Below, piece by piece: positions 1 to 9,081 of a stretch of DNA of 64,000 nucleotides. Where the stretch lies: contig NZ_BJZO01000002.1 of assembly GCF_007992075.1 (NCBI RefSeq), positions 26,222-90,221 of the forward strand, read 5' to 3'. Position numbers and translations under genes: made by a program. Numbering within the stretch: the stretch's first letter is position 1; every line of letters begins with the position of its first letter. The notes under the pieces were generated by a model that had not been told where the DNA came from, did no database searches, and saw nothing but the letters and a program-made list of their open reading frames with translations. This DNA comes from Pararhodospirillum oryzae. GTDB taxonomy: Bacteria > Pseudomonadota > Alphaproteobacteria > Rhodospirillales > Rhodospirillaceae.

Positions 1-343
1 CGATCAGGTCCTTGAGGCGGGTTTCCACGTTCATGTGGATGTCCTCCAGCCGGGTGCTGAAGGGGAAGACGCCGGAGTCGATTTCGGTCAGGATCCGGGC
101 CAGGCCCTGGTCGATCGCCTGACCATCGGCCTCGGTGAGCAGGCCAACCGCGACCAGCATGGCCGCGTGCGCGCGCGAGCCCGCGATATCCTGGCGGTAC
201 AGGCGCTTGTCGAACCCGATGGACGCATTGATTGCTTCCATGACGGCGGACGGCCCGCTGGCAAAACGGCCGCCCCAGATGGCGCTGGGGGCGGGTTGGG
301 CGTCGTCGGGGGCCTGGGTCTCGTCGGTCACGCGCGGCTGCAT
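1..343 (-). CDS. argH: Argininosuccinate lyase, N-terminal part (runs off the window)
   Basis: The reverse strand encodes about 114 residues that match the start of ArgH, the enzyme that splits argininosuccinate into arginine and fumarate in the last step of arginine synthesis. Visible landmarks are WGGRF near residue 23, the segment [19 protein letters not shown], and [13 protein letters not shown] near residue 100, all typical of the fumarase/aspartase superfamily N-domain. The frame stays open to the window edge, so the catalytic Ser loop and the C-terminus lie outside. The ATG at 343-341 is the only start upstream of the conserved WGGRF. No clear Shine-Dalgarno is seen in front of it. Confidence 0.93.
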   Translation of the reverse strand, partial: MQPRVTDETQAPDDAQPAPSAIWGGRFASGPSAVMEAINASIGFDKRLYRQDIAGSRAHAAMLVAVGLLTEADGQAIDQGLARILTEIDSGVFPFSTRLEDIHMNVETRLKDLI

Positions 344-450
344 GGAAAGGAATCCGTCTGGTGTTGCAAAGGGGGCCCCGGCAAGGGAGCCGGGGACCAG
401 GCGATCTTGACCATTTCGGGCGGCGATGCAAGCGCGGGTCTGGATCTCCG

Positions 451-894
451 TCAGACAGCACCGCCGGGCAGGCAGATCATGGTGGCCTGCATGAGGGCGA
501 CGGGCACCTCGCGGCCGTCGCGCAGGGCCACGACCTCGGCGCGAACCACGCTCAAGGTCTTGCCCGAGCGATCGACCTGGGCACGGGCCAGGAAGGCCTC
601 GCCCACGGCCGGGGCCAGCAGGTTGATCTTGAACTCGACCGACACCACCGAGGACTCCGCCGGCATCAGCGAATACGCGGCATAGCCGCACGCGGTATCG
701 GCCAGGGTGGTGGTGATGCCGGCGTGAAGATAGCCGTGCTGCTGGCACAGGTCGGCGCGAAAGGGCAGGCGCAAGGTGCAGGTGCCGGGGCCAACCGCGT
801 CCAGGGTCACCCCCAGCAGGCCCATGACGGCCTGTTTTTCGAAGCTGGCTTGAACGCGTTGGGCGAAATCGGGGTCGCTGGGCTCAAGGGGCAT
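451..894 (-). CDS. PaaI-family hotdog-fold thioesterase
   Basis: A 147-residue protein with the single hotdog fold of the PaaI/4HBT thioesterases, which hydrolyse acyl-CoA or aromatic acyl-CoA thioesters in the cytoplasm. The signature [20 protein letters not shown] (about residues 53-72) is the HGG-like active-site helix region of the family, and the C-terminal half has the expected beta-strands ([20 protein letters not shown]). Length is normal for the family. The substrate cannot be read from sequence. It lies in tandem with argH and the small gene at 981-1235 but shows no overlap coupling to them. Confidence 0.82.
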   Translation of the reverse strand: MPLEPSDPDFAQRVQASFEKQAVMGLLGVTLDAVGPGTCTLRLPFRADLCQQHGYLHAGITTTLADTACGYAAYSLMPAESSVVSVEFKINLLAPAVGEAFLARAQVDRSGKTLSVVRAEVVALRDGREVPVALMQATMICLPGGAV

Positions 895-980
895 GGCGGT
901 CTCCGGTCTCGGGAAGGAAGGAATGGGTGTTCAACACTCCGGAAATAAAAAGGATATCGGAAAAAATCCGTTACTCGGGG

Positions 981-1235
981 TCAGGAAAGGGCGCGGTCGC
1001 ACCACTGGCAATAGCGGAAATGCCCGATCGGGGTCAGGCGAAATCCCATCCGGGTCACGGCGCCGCTGGGCTGGTACCCGGTGACGAAGACGGCTTCCTC
1101 GATCAGACCCTGCTCGGCCAGGGTCTGGGCATGGCGACGGGCCACCTCGATCATTTTTCCCGTGATCTCCTGCATGAACAGGTCCTCGATCACCTTGAGT
1201 TCGGCCCGGGTCAGCGAATCCAGGCTGTTCGTCAT
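981..1235 (-). CDS. Small conserved-looking hypothetical protein (84 aa)
   Basis: An 84-residue protein of unknown family, opening MTNSLDSLTRAELKVIEDLF and ending with a Cys pair (YCQWC) near the C-terminus. It is predicted helical in the first 50 residues and has no signal peptide or membrane segment. The start at 1235 is chosen because AAGGA lies about nine bases upstream. In-frame ATGs at 1313 and 1349 would add residues with little coding character. It sits directly downstream of the ParA-like gene on the same strand. Function unknown. Confidence 0.5.
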   Translation of the reverse strand: MTNSLDSLTRAELKVIEDLFMQEITGKMIEVARRHAQTLAEQGLIEEAVFVTGYQPSGAVTRMGFRLTPIGHFRYCQWCDRALS

Positions 1236-1345
1236 GGAAACGGTGTCCTTGCTGTCGTCGCGGCACGCGAGCGGGGGGAGCCCCCCCTTCAGGGAGAATG
1301 TTTCGGTTAACATCGTGATCACCCCGTTAATATTGGGCTGAAATC

Positions 1346-2683
1346 TCACGGAATAAGAGGAATCACCAGGTCGGCCGCCACGGCGCCCCCGACCAGGACG
1401 ACCACGATTGCCGAGGCCCAGACCAGGAAACGCAAGCGCCGGTCGGTCGGGTCGGGCGCGAAGCCTTCGTCAACGGCGTCGGTCCAGTCCACGGGAATGC
1501 CGTCCTCGGGCGCCTCGGGCTGATGGGTGGGCGCGACCGGGTCCGGGGCCGCGTCGGCGCCGGCGGGAGACGCCAGCGGCGAGGGCCGGGCCGCCGGGCG
1601 CCGGGGCGTGATCGAGGGCTCCTCGTCCGACGGCGCGCGCTGGTCGCGTGACCAGCGGTCAAGGACGGCGCGGGCCGCGAGCGTCGTGGTCTCGGGATCG
1701 GTGATGGCGAGTCCGGGCAGGCCCGGGAGCGGCACGGGCGGGCGCAGGGCATCGTGTCCGGGCGGAGGGGTGTCGGCCGGGGGCGCGGCGCGTTCCTCGC
1801 GCAGGATCTGCTGCTCCAGGCGCATGCGCGCGGCCTGCTCGTGTTCCAGCACCTCGCGGGTGACTTCCAGGTAGGCCTGGGCCGCCGGCGCGCGGGGGGC
1901 GAAAACAACCACCGGCTGGTTGCACGCGGCGGCCTCGGCGACCAGGGGATCCCGGGGCACGTTGGCCAGAAACACCGCCTCGGCGAAATTGGCGCGGATG
2001 AGCTTGTCGAAGGTCCTGCTGGTGGGATCGGTGCCGCGCATGGTGATCACCACCCCTTGCAGGGCGAGCCGGGGATTGAAGGCGTCGCTGATGCTTTTCA
2101 GGCTGACGCAGGCGTTGACCAGGCCGTCATGGGCAAAGGACTCACTTTGCACCGGCATCAGCACCCCGTGCGCCGCGACCAGCGCGTTGACCGGTAGCAG
2201 GCCCAGGGCCGGCGGGCAGTCAATGAGGATGTGATCAACCGGCGGCATCCGGGCCGCCAGGCGCCGGCGCAGAACGTACTGGGGGTGCTGCTGGCCGGTC
2301 AGCTCGATTTCAAACCCGGCCAGCGCGCGCGAGGCCGGCAGCAGGAACAAGCCGGGATACGGGGTTTCCCGCCACAGGCTTTCCGCCGGACCATCGCCCA
2401 GCAGGAACTCGTAGGCTCCGGGGCCCTGATTGTAAACGCCTCCCAGCGCGGTCGTGGCGTTGCCCTGGGAATCCAGGTCGATCAGCAAAACGCGGCTGCC
2501 ACAGGCGGCCAGGGTCGCCGCCACGGCGGTCGCGGTGGTTGTTTTTCCCACCCCTCCCTTTTGGTTGTAAACAGCCATGATCCACGGCGCCGGGGTGGCG
2601 TCGGCGGCCGTGGGATCGGGGCCGGCACGCAAGGCGGACACGCCCGGCGAGACGGCGGCGGGATCCGGAGACGGAGGGGTCAT
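1346..2683 (-). CDS. ParA/MinD-type ATPase with C-terminal membrane anchor
   Basis: A 445-residue ParA/Soj-family ATPase. The deviant Walker A KGGVGKTT is at residues 42-49, the switch region DLDSQGN near 73, and the Walker B-like HILIDCPPALG near 150; residues 35-290 cover the whole ParA fold. Unlike chromosome-partition ParA (about 260 aa) it carries an extra Pro/Ala/Arg-rich linker of about 130 residues, ending in one hydrophobic segment (FLVWASAIVVVLVGGAVA, about 420-437). That layout suggests a nucleoid- or cargo-positioning ATPase held at the membrane, but this is inferred. No parB is adjacent. Its ATG overlaps the stop of the upstream pseudouridine synthase (ATGA), so the two are probably translationally coupled. 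Confidence 0.82.
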   Translation of the reverse strand: MTPPSPDPAAVSPGVSALRAGPDPTAADATPAPWIMAVYNQKGGVGKTTTATAVAATLAACGSRVLLIDLDSQGNATTALGGVYNQGPGAYEFLLGDGPAESLWRETPYPGLFLLPASRALAGFEIELTGQQHPQYVLRRRLAARMPPVDHILIDCPPALGLLPVNALVAAHGVLMPVQSESFAHDGLVNACVSLKSISDAFNPRLALQGVVITMRGTDPTSRTFDKLIRANFAEAVFLANVPRDPLVAEAAACNQPVVVFAPRAPAAQAYLEVTREVLEHEQAARMRLEQQILREERAAPPADTPPPGHDALRPPVPLPGLPGLAITDPETTTLAARAVLDRWSRDQRAPSDEEPSITPRRPAARPSPLASPAGADAAPDPVAPTHQPEAPEDGIPVDWTDAVDEGFAPDPTDRRLRFLVWASAIVVVLVGGAVAADLVIPLIP

Positions 2684-3345
2684 GACCGGCCTTTTCGTTG
2701 CGATGGCGTTCCGGGCGTTGGTGCACCCTTTCGAGGTTTAACGAAATTTCCTCGCGAACGCCAGGGGCCGGAGCGGCGGGGCGGCCCGTCGGTCGGGCAG
2801 GGAGGCAAGGTTTCCTCGCGCCAGCAGCCCGGTTCCAGCCCCTCCAGGGTCCACGGGCCGATCGACCAGCGGATCAGGCGCAAGGTCGGCAGGCCCACGG
2901 CGGCGGTCATGCGCCGCACCAGCCGGTTGCGCCCCTCGGCGACGCCGAGGCGGATCCAGGTGGTGGGGATGTGGCGCCGGAACCGCACCGGTGGGGTGCG
3001 CGGCCACAAGCCGGCGGGTTCGGGGATCACGCAGGCTTCCAATGCCCGGGCCGGTCCGTCGGCCAGGGTCACGCCCTCGCACAGCGCCTTGAGGGCGGCG
3101 GGTTCGGGCACGCCCTCGACCTGGGCCCAGTAGGTTTTGGGCATCTTGTGGCGGGGATGGCTGATGCGGTGCTGCCAGGCGCCCTCATCGGTGAGCAGCA
3201 AAAGGCCCTCGCTGTCGCGGTCCAGGCGCCCGCACACGTACACATCGGGAACCGGCACGAGGGACGCGAGGGTGGCCCGCTCCTCCTTGTCGGTGAACTG
3301 GCTGAGAACATCGAAGGGTTTGTTGAGCAAGATCAGGCGGGCCAT
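2680..3345 (-). CDS. RluE/RsuA-family pseudouridine synthase
   Basis: A 221-residue member of the RsuA/RluB/E/F pseudouridine synthases, which isomerise uridine in rRNA. The catalytic motif GRLDRDSEGLLLLT (about residues 39-52) contains the catalytic Asp. The opening LILLNKPFDVLSQF and the later GRNRLVRRMTAAVGLPTLRL are typical of the subgroup acting on 23S rRNA (RluE-like). It lacks the N-terminal S4 domain, which also points to RluE. The C-terminus has an extra basic Pro/Arg tail. It overlaps the ParA-like gene by four bases. Confidence 0.88.
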   Translation of the reverse strand: MARLILLNKPFDVLSQFTDKEERATLASLVPVPDVYVCGRLDRDSEGLLLLTDEGAWQHRISHPRHKMPKTYWAQVEGVPEPAALKALCEGVTLADGPARALEACVIPEPAGLWPRTPPVRFRRHIPTTWIRLGVAEGRNRLVRRMTAAVGLPTLRLIRWSIGPWTLEGLEPGCWREETLPPCPTDGPPRRSGPWRSRGNFVKPRKGAPTPGTPSQRKGRS

Positions 3346-3381
3346 GGGATTTCGGTGCGCGAGGGAGAAGGAAGAACAAGG

Positions 3382-4665
3382 TCAGGCAACGCCGGGATCG
3401 GGGGGCGGGCCGTGCGGGCTTCCCGCGTGCCAGCGGGTCAGCAGATCGCGAACCCGGGCCAGCACGCTGGCCCAGTCGCCGGGCATCGGCTGGCGGATCA
3501 GGCGGGCGGAAGGATACCAGGGTGTTTCAACGCGTTCGCGGCGCCAACGCCAGTCGGGGGTGAAGGGCAGCAAGATCCACACCGGCCGGTTCAAGGCCCC
3601 GGCGAGGTGGGCCACCGCCGTGTCCACGCTGATCAGCAAGTCAATTTCGTGAAGCAGGCCGGCGGTTTCGGCGAAATCGTCGAGGGTCTCCATCACCGGG
3701 CACAGGGCCAGGGGGGGCGGGGATCCGGAGTCGGGGAGCGGCGACAAGGCCACGAACGGCGCGACGCAGGCCAGGGGCGCCAGCGCGGCCAGGGGCAGCG
3801 AGCGGCGGTGATCGCGCGCGTGCCGGGGCCGCCCGGCCCAGGCCAGGGCCACCCGGGGGCGCGCCAGAGCCTCGACGCGTCCGGCCCAGCGGCGCGCGAG
3901 CGTGGGCGGCGGACGCAGATAGGGCACGGGGCCCGGAAGGTCCGTCTCCTTGAGCCCAAGGTGCAAGGGAAGGCGGGAGAGCACGGTAAAGCAATCAAAG
4001 GCATGGGCGGGGGGCGGACGGGTGAACACGGCGGTCAGGCCGGGAATTCGTCCCAGCAGGCGGGCGAGGGAGGGCGGGCAGCCCAGCAAGACGGGCCCGC
4101 CCGCCCGGGCGGCCAGGGGGGGCAGCAGGCGGCAAAACTGCACCATGTCGCCATAGCCCTGATCGGCGATCACCAGGAGCCGCCGGCCCGCCAGGGGGCG
4201 GCCGTCCCAGGCCCGTTCGGGGGGAGGAAGCGGCAGGGCCTTGTGGTTCTCCGGGCGGTTGCCCTGGTCGAGCGCGGCCCAGCCCCGGGCCCAGTCGCCG
4301 GCCGTCAGCAAGGTTTCGCCCAGGCCACTGAGGGCCGGGCTCCAGGCCGGCGCGAGGCGCAAGCAGCGTTCGAATCCGGCCCGCGCCTCGTCAAGCAGGC
4401 CCAGGTCGTGGGCGGCCCGGGCGTGCTGGTAGGCGAGGCCCAGGTGGGTGGGGCGCCGGGCACTGGCGGCGCGCAGGGTTTCAAGGGCGGCGTGGGGGAG
4501 ATCGGCGGCGCGCAGGGCCGCCCCCAGGACCGCCAGTCCCTGCCCCTGGGCTTCCCCCTCGTGGACCAGGGCGCGCGACACCAGGGCAAGGGCGCGCCGG
4601 GCCTCGCGCCGGCGCAAGGCCGCGATCGCGGCATCCAGCAAGGGGGTGGGGCGGGGAGGAGTCAC
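3382..4665 (-). CDS. TPR protein with GT9/heptosyltransferase-like C-terminal domain
   Basis: A 427-residue protein. Residues about 1-140 are alpha-helical TPR-like repeats (ALETLRAASARRPTHLGLAY, DEARAGFERCLRLAPAW). The remainder resembles the C-terminal glycosyltransferase fold of GT9/GT41-like proteins, with VIADQGYGDMVQF near 175 and the family signature LISVDTAVAHLAGALNRPVW followed by DWRW near 370. Such proteins occur in surface-glycan and flagellin-glycan loci; donor and acceptor are unknown here. The start is the GTG at 4665, which overlaps the rlmJ stop (GTGA). The frame is open much further upstream, but that part is antisense noise inside rlmJ. Confidence 0.72.
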   Translation of the reverse strand: MTPPRPTPLLDAAIAALRRREARRALALVSRALVHEGEAQGQGLAVLGAALRAADLPHAALETLRAASARRPTHLGLAYQHARAAHDLGLLDEARAGFERCLRLAPAWSPALSGLGETLLTAGDWARGWAALDQGNRPENHKALPLPPPERAWDGRPLAGRRLLVIADQGYGDMVQFCRLLPPLAARAGGPVLLGCPPSLARLLGRIPGLTAVFTRPPPAHAFDCFTVLSRLPLHLGLKETDLPGPVPYLRPPPTLARRWAGRVEALARPRVALAWAGRPRHARDHRRSLPLAALAPLACVAPFVALSPLPDSGSPPPLALCPVMETLDDFAETAGLLHEIDLLISVDTAVAHLAGALNRPVWILLPFTPDWRWRRERVETPWYPSARLIRQPMPGDWASVLARVRDLLTRWHAGSPHGPPPDPGVA

Positions 4666-5537
4666 GCCGGCGCGTCCCCGCGCGGGGCGGCGGCGGCGGG
4701 AGCCAGGCTTTCCAGGCTCCACGATCCGGCGCCTCCCTCGCCCAGGGTTTCGGCCAGCCAGGGCAGCAAGGAGGGCAGGGCGGTGGCCAGGCCATGGGGC
4801 GGGTTGAGGATCATCAGGCCGGTGCCGGCCAGGCGCTCGCCGGCGGTGACCGGGCGCACGCGCAAGGTGGCGACCAGGGCGGGGCAGGGCAGCGTGGGGG
4901 CGAGATCGGCCAGGAACGCGGCCACGGCGGCTTCTTCCTTGAGGGGATACCAGACCAGATAGGTCCCGCTGGCCCAGCGCCGCAAGGCGCCCTTGAGGGC
5001 GCGGGCCATGGCCTGGAACTCGTCGCGCTGCTCGAACGGGGGATCGATCAGCACCAGACCACGCCGCTCCGGGGGAGGCAGCAGGGCCTTGAGCACGGCG
5101 TAGCCGTCGCGAGGCTCGATTCGGGTGCGGGGATGGCGGCCCAGCAGGGCGGCCAGGGCGCGCGCGTGCACGGGGTGCAGCTCGGCGACCACCAGGCGGT
5201 CCTGGGCGCGCATCAAGGTGCGGGCCAGCAGGGGGCTGCCCGGATAGGCGCGCAGGCCCGTGCCCGTTCCGCCCAGGGCGCGCACCGCCTTCAGGTAGGG
5301 GGCCAGGGACTCGGGGCACGGTCCCGGGTGGGCGAGAAGGCGGCCGATGCCGGCGGCGGCCTCCTGGGTACGCTGGGCCTGGGGGCCGGCCAGATCGAAG
5401 CGCCCTTGTCCCCCGTGGGTATCAAGAACCAGGAACGGCTTGTCTTTCTTGGCGAGGTGAACCAGGCACAGGCACAAGCACGCATGCTTCAGGACATCGG
5501 CGAAGTTGCCCGCATGGAACGCATGGTCATAATTCAT
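4662..5537 (-). CDS. rlmJ: 23S rRNA (adenine2030-N6)-methyltransferase RlmJ
   Basis: A 291-residue protein starting MNYDHAFHAGNFADVLKHA, the diagnostic RlmJ N-terminus. RlmJ methylates A2030 of 23S rRNA using S-adenosylmethionine. The glycine-rich LDTHGGQGRFDLAG (about residues 40-53) is the SAM-binding segment and LVLIDPPFEQRDEF (about 164-177) carries the catalytic DPPF motif. YLVWYPLK near 199 is also family-typical. Length fits the family (about 280 aa). The start at 5537 is set by the conserved N-terminus; the open frame continues upstream without coding character. Coupled by overlap to the TPR-glycosyltransferase gene. Confidence 0.95.
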   Translation of the reverse strand: MNYDHAFHAGNFADVLKHACLCLCLVHLAKKDKPFLVLDTHGGQGRFDLAGPQAQRTQEAAAGIGRLLAHPGPCPESLAPYLKAVRALGGTGTGLRAYPGSPLLARTLMRAQDRLVVAELHPVHARALAALLGRHPRTRIEPRDGYAVLKALLPPPERRGLVLIDPPFEQRDEFQAMARALKGALRRWASGTYLVWYPLKEEAAVAAFLADLAPTLPCPALVATLRVRPVTAGERLAGTGLMILNPPHGLATALPSLLPWLAETLGEGGAGSWSLESLAPAAAAPRGDAPA

Positions 5538-5644
5538 GGAAAAATCCGGATGTGAAACGGTTTGGGGCGTCGGGCGACTTGGCGCGGCGAACCCACACCG
5601 GTAGCATCGCTGATGGAACAATCGCGGGCAAGGCAGGTGGGGGC

Positions 5645-6958
5645 ATGAAAAGCGAGGCACCGAACGCGGCGCGGGCGGGGGCGGCCCCGGTCCTGGACGT
5701 CGCCGATCTGCTGGCCGCCGGCGAGGATCTGGACGGACCCGCCCCTGGCGGCGCGCCCGCTTCCGGCATCCCCGTGGCGCCCACGCCCCCCGCGCGGCCG
5801 CCGGGGCTGGATCATATCGCCCTGGCATTGCGGGCCGAGCGGGTGCGCGCCTCGCAATCGCCGGTGTTTTTCGCCCAGCGCCAGGGACATGGCGATCCCT
5901 CGCGCCTGCCCCTGTTCCTGGTGGGCATGGCCTCGCCCACGGCGAAAAGGGTGCGCGCCATTCTGGCGGCCCATTCCCGGGTGCAGGCGGTGCGCCCGCT
6001 GGCCCTGATTCCCGCCTTCATCGATACCCTGGAAGCCTGGGACCGCCATTGCGGCCGGGGCGGCACCTTTCCCGAAAGCCTGGAGTCCCTGAGCGCCGAC
6101 GATTCGCTGAAGGCCGCCGCCTGGTGGCTCCCCCGCTTGCAACGGGAAGCGCCGGGGTTCGATCACGTGCTGGATGGTCTGGCGCTTGATGCCACCTTGG
6201 TGGGCATGGTCCATGTGATCTTTCCGCGCGCGCCCCTGATCGTTTGCGTGGACGACAGCGTCGAGGCCTCGGCGTCGCCCGAGACCCGCCGTCTGCTGGC
6301 CACCCAGGCCGCCATGCTGGATCACTGGCGCCAGGTGCTGCCCGGGCGCCTGCACGAACTGAGACGCGAGACACTGCTGGCCCAACCGGTTGAAACCGTG
6401 CGCGCCTTGCTGGCCTTCCTGGATGTGCCGGTGGAGGAGCGGGTGTTGAACGCCATCACCGCGCCCGCCGACGGCGAACGGCCCAAAACCCCGGGCGCGG
6501 CGGTGGGGGCGGCCGTGGCCCACATCCGGGCCGGTCGCCTCGCCCAGGCCGACCAGGCATTGCGCGACCTGTTGCGCCGGGTGCCGGGGCATCCGGCGGC
6601 CGTTCACCTGCTGGGCGTGGTCCGCTTCCGGCAGGGCGATCCGGCCTCGGCCGTGCGCCTGATGCGCCAGTCGCTGGATCTGGTGGGGACTCCGGTGCGC
6701 GAGTGGCTGCACAACCTCGCGGTGGCGCGTCGCGCCCTGGAAGGGACTGCCGCGCCTGGAAAGGCCGTGTCCGGAAAGGAGGGCGCACCCGCGCCCAAGG
6801 GCCCGCGCGCCGCGCCGGCGGTTCCGGCTGCCGTCGCGGGGAGCGCCCCGGCGCGGCCTCCCGTCGCGGGTCCGGGAGCCGGAGCGGGGCGGGGGACGGC
6901 CCAGCCCCCAAAGAATGGCACCCCTGCTTCCGGCGGCGAGGAAGGCGAAACCCTGTAG
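5645..6958 (+). CDS. TPR-containing sulfotransferase-like protein
   Basis: A 437-residue protein. Residues about 60-290 resemble the TPR-associated bacterial sulfotransferase family (LPLFLVGMASPTAKRVRAIL; ATLVGMVHVIFPRAPLIVC; LDHWRQVLPGRLHELRRETL). Residues 300-385 hold TPR-like helices (AQADQALRDLLRRVPGHPAA), and the C-terminal 60 residues are a low-complexity Ala/Pro tail. The usual 5'-phosphosulfate loop (SGTT-like) reads GMASPT, so PAPS binding is doubtful; it may be a degenerate or repurposed member. The ATG at 5645 follows AGGTGGGGGC. Divergent from rlmJ. Confidence 0.6.
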   Translation: MKSEAPNAARAGAAPVLDVADLLAAGEDLDGPAPGGAPASGIPVAPTPPARPPGLDHIALALRAERVRASQSPVFFAQRQGHGDPSRLPLFLVGMASPTAKRVRAILAAHSRVQAVRPLALIPAFIDTLEAWDRHCGRGGTFPESLESLSADDSLKAAAWWLPRLQREAPGFDHVLDGLALDATLVGMVHVIFPRAPLIVCVDDSVEASASPETRRLLATQAAMLDHWRQVLPGRLHELRRETLLAQPVETVRALLAFLDVPVEERVLNAITAPADGERPKTPGAAVGAAVAHIRAGRLAQADQALRDLLRRVPGHPAAVHLLGVVRFRQGDPASAVRLMRQSLDLVGTPVREWLHNLAVARRALEGTAAPGKAVSGKEGAPAPKGPRAAPAVPAAVAGSAPARPPVAGPGAGAGRGTAQPPKNGTPASGGEEGETL

Positions 6959-7272
6959 CGCGGGGGGGCGGAGGCGGCCGATCAAGGACCGGGACCGGAC
7001 GGTTGATGGCGCCCATGCTGCGCCCGGTCCGGGCCCTGGAGCAACCTGGCCTCAAAGGGAAACAAGCCCCTCTTCCCATGCCAGAACAGCGAGTACCCCC
7101 GTATATTCTGCTCAAACAATGGGCAATTCTGCGTTTGCTTTTGAATTAAGCAACCTGGCGTCAATAGTCAAATTTTAGGCGCTTACTATCATGTCCGTGG
7201 TGCCTCTCCCCGGCAGGATGGCCGCAACCCGATCGGGTGCGGCCCGTTCTTCAAGCGGCATGAGGTGTCATC
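6959..7272. other. Intergenic region before the oxidase gene
   Basis: About 310 bases without a supportable gene. The second half (7085-7200) is clearly AT-richer than its surroundings, which fits a promoter region for the oxidase-cupin pair, but I see no confident -35/-10 or operator and no strong hairpin. Confidence 0.4.
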
Positions 7273-8583
7273 ATGAACATGGTCATGAACAAACTGGATG
7301 CGCTGAACTATTACACAGCAACACGCAAGATAGACCTGAGCTTTCCCAGGCTTGAGTCCGATATTGATGCCGATGTCGTGGTCATCGGTGGCGGATTTTC
7401 CGGGATCAATACCGCCCTGGAGCTGGCGGAAAAAGGTATCACTAACATCGTCGTCCTGGAGGGGCGTTATCTCGGCTATGGCGGGACCGGTCGCAACGGT
7501 GGCCAGGTGATGGCGGGCATCGGCCACGACATCGAGCTGGTGCGCAAGCATGTCGGGCCCGAGGGAATGGCGGCCTTGTTCGAGATCGCCAATCTCGGCG
7601 CCGGGATCATCAAGGGACGGATCGAAAAGTACGGCATTGATGCCGATTTCTGCCATGGCTACGGCTACATGGGGTTCAACGCCCGCCAGGAGCGCACCTT
7701 GCGTGAATGGGAAAAGGAGTTTCGCGCCATCTCCCCCGACGCCGACATCCGGATGCTGACCGGGGCCGAGGTGGGAACGATCATCGGCAGTGAGGCCTAC
7801 AGTTGCGGCCTGCTGCACATGGGGGGCGGACACGTCCACTCCCTCAATTTGTTGCTGGGCGAGGCGCGGGCGCTGGTCGGCCATGGTGGGCGAATTTTCG
7901 AAAACAGCCCGGTGATCAAGGTTGACTACGCCGATCGGATCACCGTCCGCACCGCGCGCGGCAGTGTTCGCGCGACGAAGCTGTTGTGGGCCTGCAACGG
8001 CTTTCTCAACGACCTTGAACCCGAGATCTCGCCGCGCACCCTCAATACCTATGCCTTTCAGGTCGCCACGGAGCCACTGCCGGAGGACTTGATCCGGCGG
8101 ATCAGCCCGATCCGGGGCGCATACAGCGACATCCGTCCGGTGATCGACTATTTCCGCGTGACCAACGAAAACCGGCTGCTGTTCGGCACCGCCACCCGGG
8201 TTCTGGAGTATGTCCCCAGCGACCTCGCGGCCTGGAACCGGGCCTACATGTTGAAAATCTTCCCGTATCTCGCGGACGTGAGGATTGATCTGGCCTGGGG
8301 AGGGCCGCTGTGCTGCGGCGCCAATCTGTTCCCCCAGGTCGGCACCCTGTCCGGCCGTCCCAACGCCTTTTACGTCCAGGGCTATGCCGGGTTCGGCGTC
8401 ACCCCGAGTCACATCGTGTGCAAGGTGCTGGCCGAGGGCATGAGCGAGGGCTCGGCCCGGTACGATCTGATGGCCTCCATCCCGCACGCGCGGATTTTCG
8501 CCAAGGATCAGTTGCGCCCGGCCCTGATGACCGCCGGCAAGGCCTGGCATCAACTGTCCGGGTATTTCACCGGCCGGCGCTGA
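7273..8583 (+). CDS. FAD-dependent amine oxidase, PuuB-like (gamma-glutamylputrescine oxidase family)
   Basis: A 436-residue DAO-family flavoprotein. The N-terminal dinucleotide fold DVVVIGGGFSGINTALELAE (about residues 36-55) binds FAD. The segment GYGGTGRNGGQVMAG shortly after is typical of the PuuB/YgaF group that oxidises N-acylated polyamines or amino acids. The C-terminal FAD/substrate cap is recognisable (NAFYVQGYAGFGVTPSHIV). Length matches PuuB (about 427 aa). With the cupin, AraC regulator and APC permease it forms an amine or amino-acid catabolic locus; the actual substrate is inferred only at class level. Confidence 0.85.
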   Translation: MNMVMNKLDALNYYTATRKIDLSFPRLESDIDADVVVIGGGFSGINTALELAEKGITNIVVLEGRYLGYGGTGRNGGQVMAGIGHDIELVRKHVGPEGMAALFEIANLGAGIIKGRIEKYGIDADFCHGYGYMGFNARQERTLREWEKEFRAISPDADIRMLTGAEVGTIIGSEAYSCGLLHMGGGHVHSLNLLLGEARALVGHGGRIFENSPVIKVDYADRITVRTARGSVRATKLLWACNGFLNDLEPEISPRTLNTYAFQVATEPLPEDLIRRISPIRGAYSDIRPVIDYFRVTNENRLLFGTATRVLEYVPSDLAAWNRAYMLKIFPYLADVRIDLAWGGPLCCGANLFPQVGTLSGRPNAFYVQGYAGFGVTPSHIVCKVLAEGMSEGSARYDLMASIPHARIFAKDQLRPALMTAGKAWHQLSGYFTGRR

Positions 8584-8617
8584 CCGGCCTGATTTCACAC
8601 CACCAGGAGAGAATGAG

Positions 8618-8977
8618 ATGTTCGCGATCACGCAAGGGTTCTGCCCGTCTCCCCTCGAAGATTGGGGATCCGTCGCCGCGCTGGGTTCGGAAATTCTCGA
8701 TGGCGACTGCCTGGCTTCGGGCCTGATGGTGCACGGCACCCCCGACGCTCCGGTCAGTTGCGGGTTTTTTGCCTGCACGCGCGGCAGTTTCCGGATGGTT
8801 TATCCGTTCAACGAGCACGCCACCGTGGTCGAGGGCGAGGTCACCTTGACCAACGAGGCCACCGGAGAAACCCGGACCTACGGCGTTGGCGACAGTTGGT
8901 TCATTGCCAAGGGGACCCCGATTCTATGGCGGATCGACGTCGGGCGTTTCGCCAAGAACTACATGGCGGCCGTCTAG
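8618..8977 (+). CDS. Cupin (DUF861/EutQ-like) protein
   Basis: A 119-residue single cupin of the DUF861 type. The core strands FRMVYPFNEHATVVEGEVTL and YGVGDSWFIAKGTPILW give the two cupin motifs; the histidine cluster is weak, with one His in motif 1. Such small cupins regularly accompany PuuB-like oxidases and polyamine permeases and may bind the substrate or product. It starts 34 bases after the oxidase stop, behind an AGGAGAG ribosome site, so the two are probably cotranscribed. Its stop is followed at once by a palindromic repeat. Confidence 0.78.
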   Translation: MFAITQGFCPSPLEDWGSVAALGSEILDGDCLASGLMVHGTPDAPVSCGFFACTRGSFRMVYPFNEHATVVEGEVTLTNEATGETRTYGVGDSWFIAKGTPILWRIDVGRFAKNYMAAV

Positions 8978-8980
8978 GGT

Positions 8981-9081
8981 GCATTTCGATCAAACTAGAT
9001 CAATGAATGCGCTCTAACTTATTGAACTATCGCATTTTCGGACCGCCGAAACGGTGCCATTCCGGCTGAAAATGCTCTGGA
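8981..9081 (+). repeat. Dispersed 101-bp repeat, family B, copy 1
   Basis: Begins three bases after the cupin stop and is about 80 percent identical by eye to 33607-33707. It contains two imperfect palindromes: an outer one built on GCATTTCGATC/GAATGC, and a second on CCGCCGAAACGGTGCC/CCGGC. It lies at the 3' end of a gene, so it may double as a transcription-ending structure. Confidence 0.75.
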
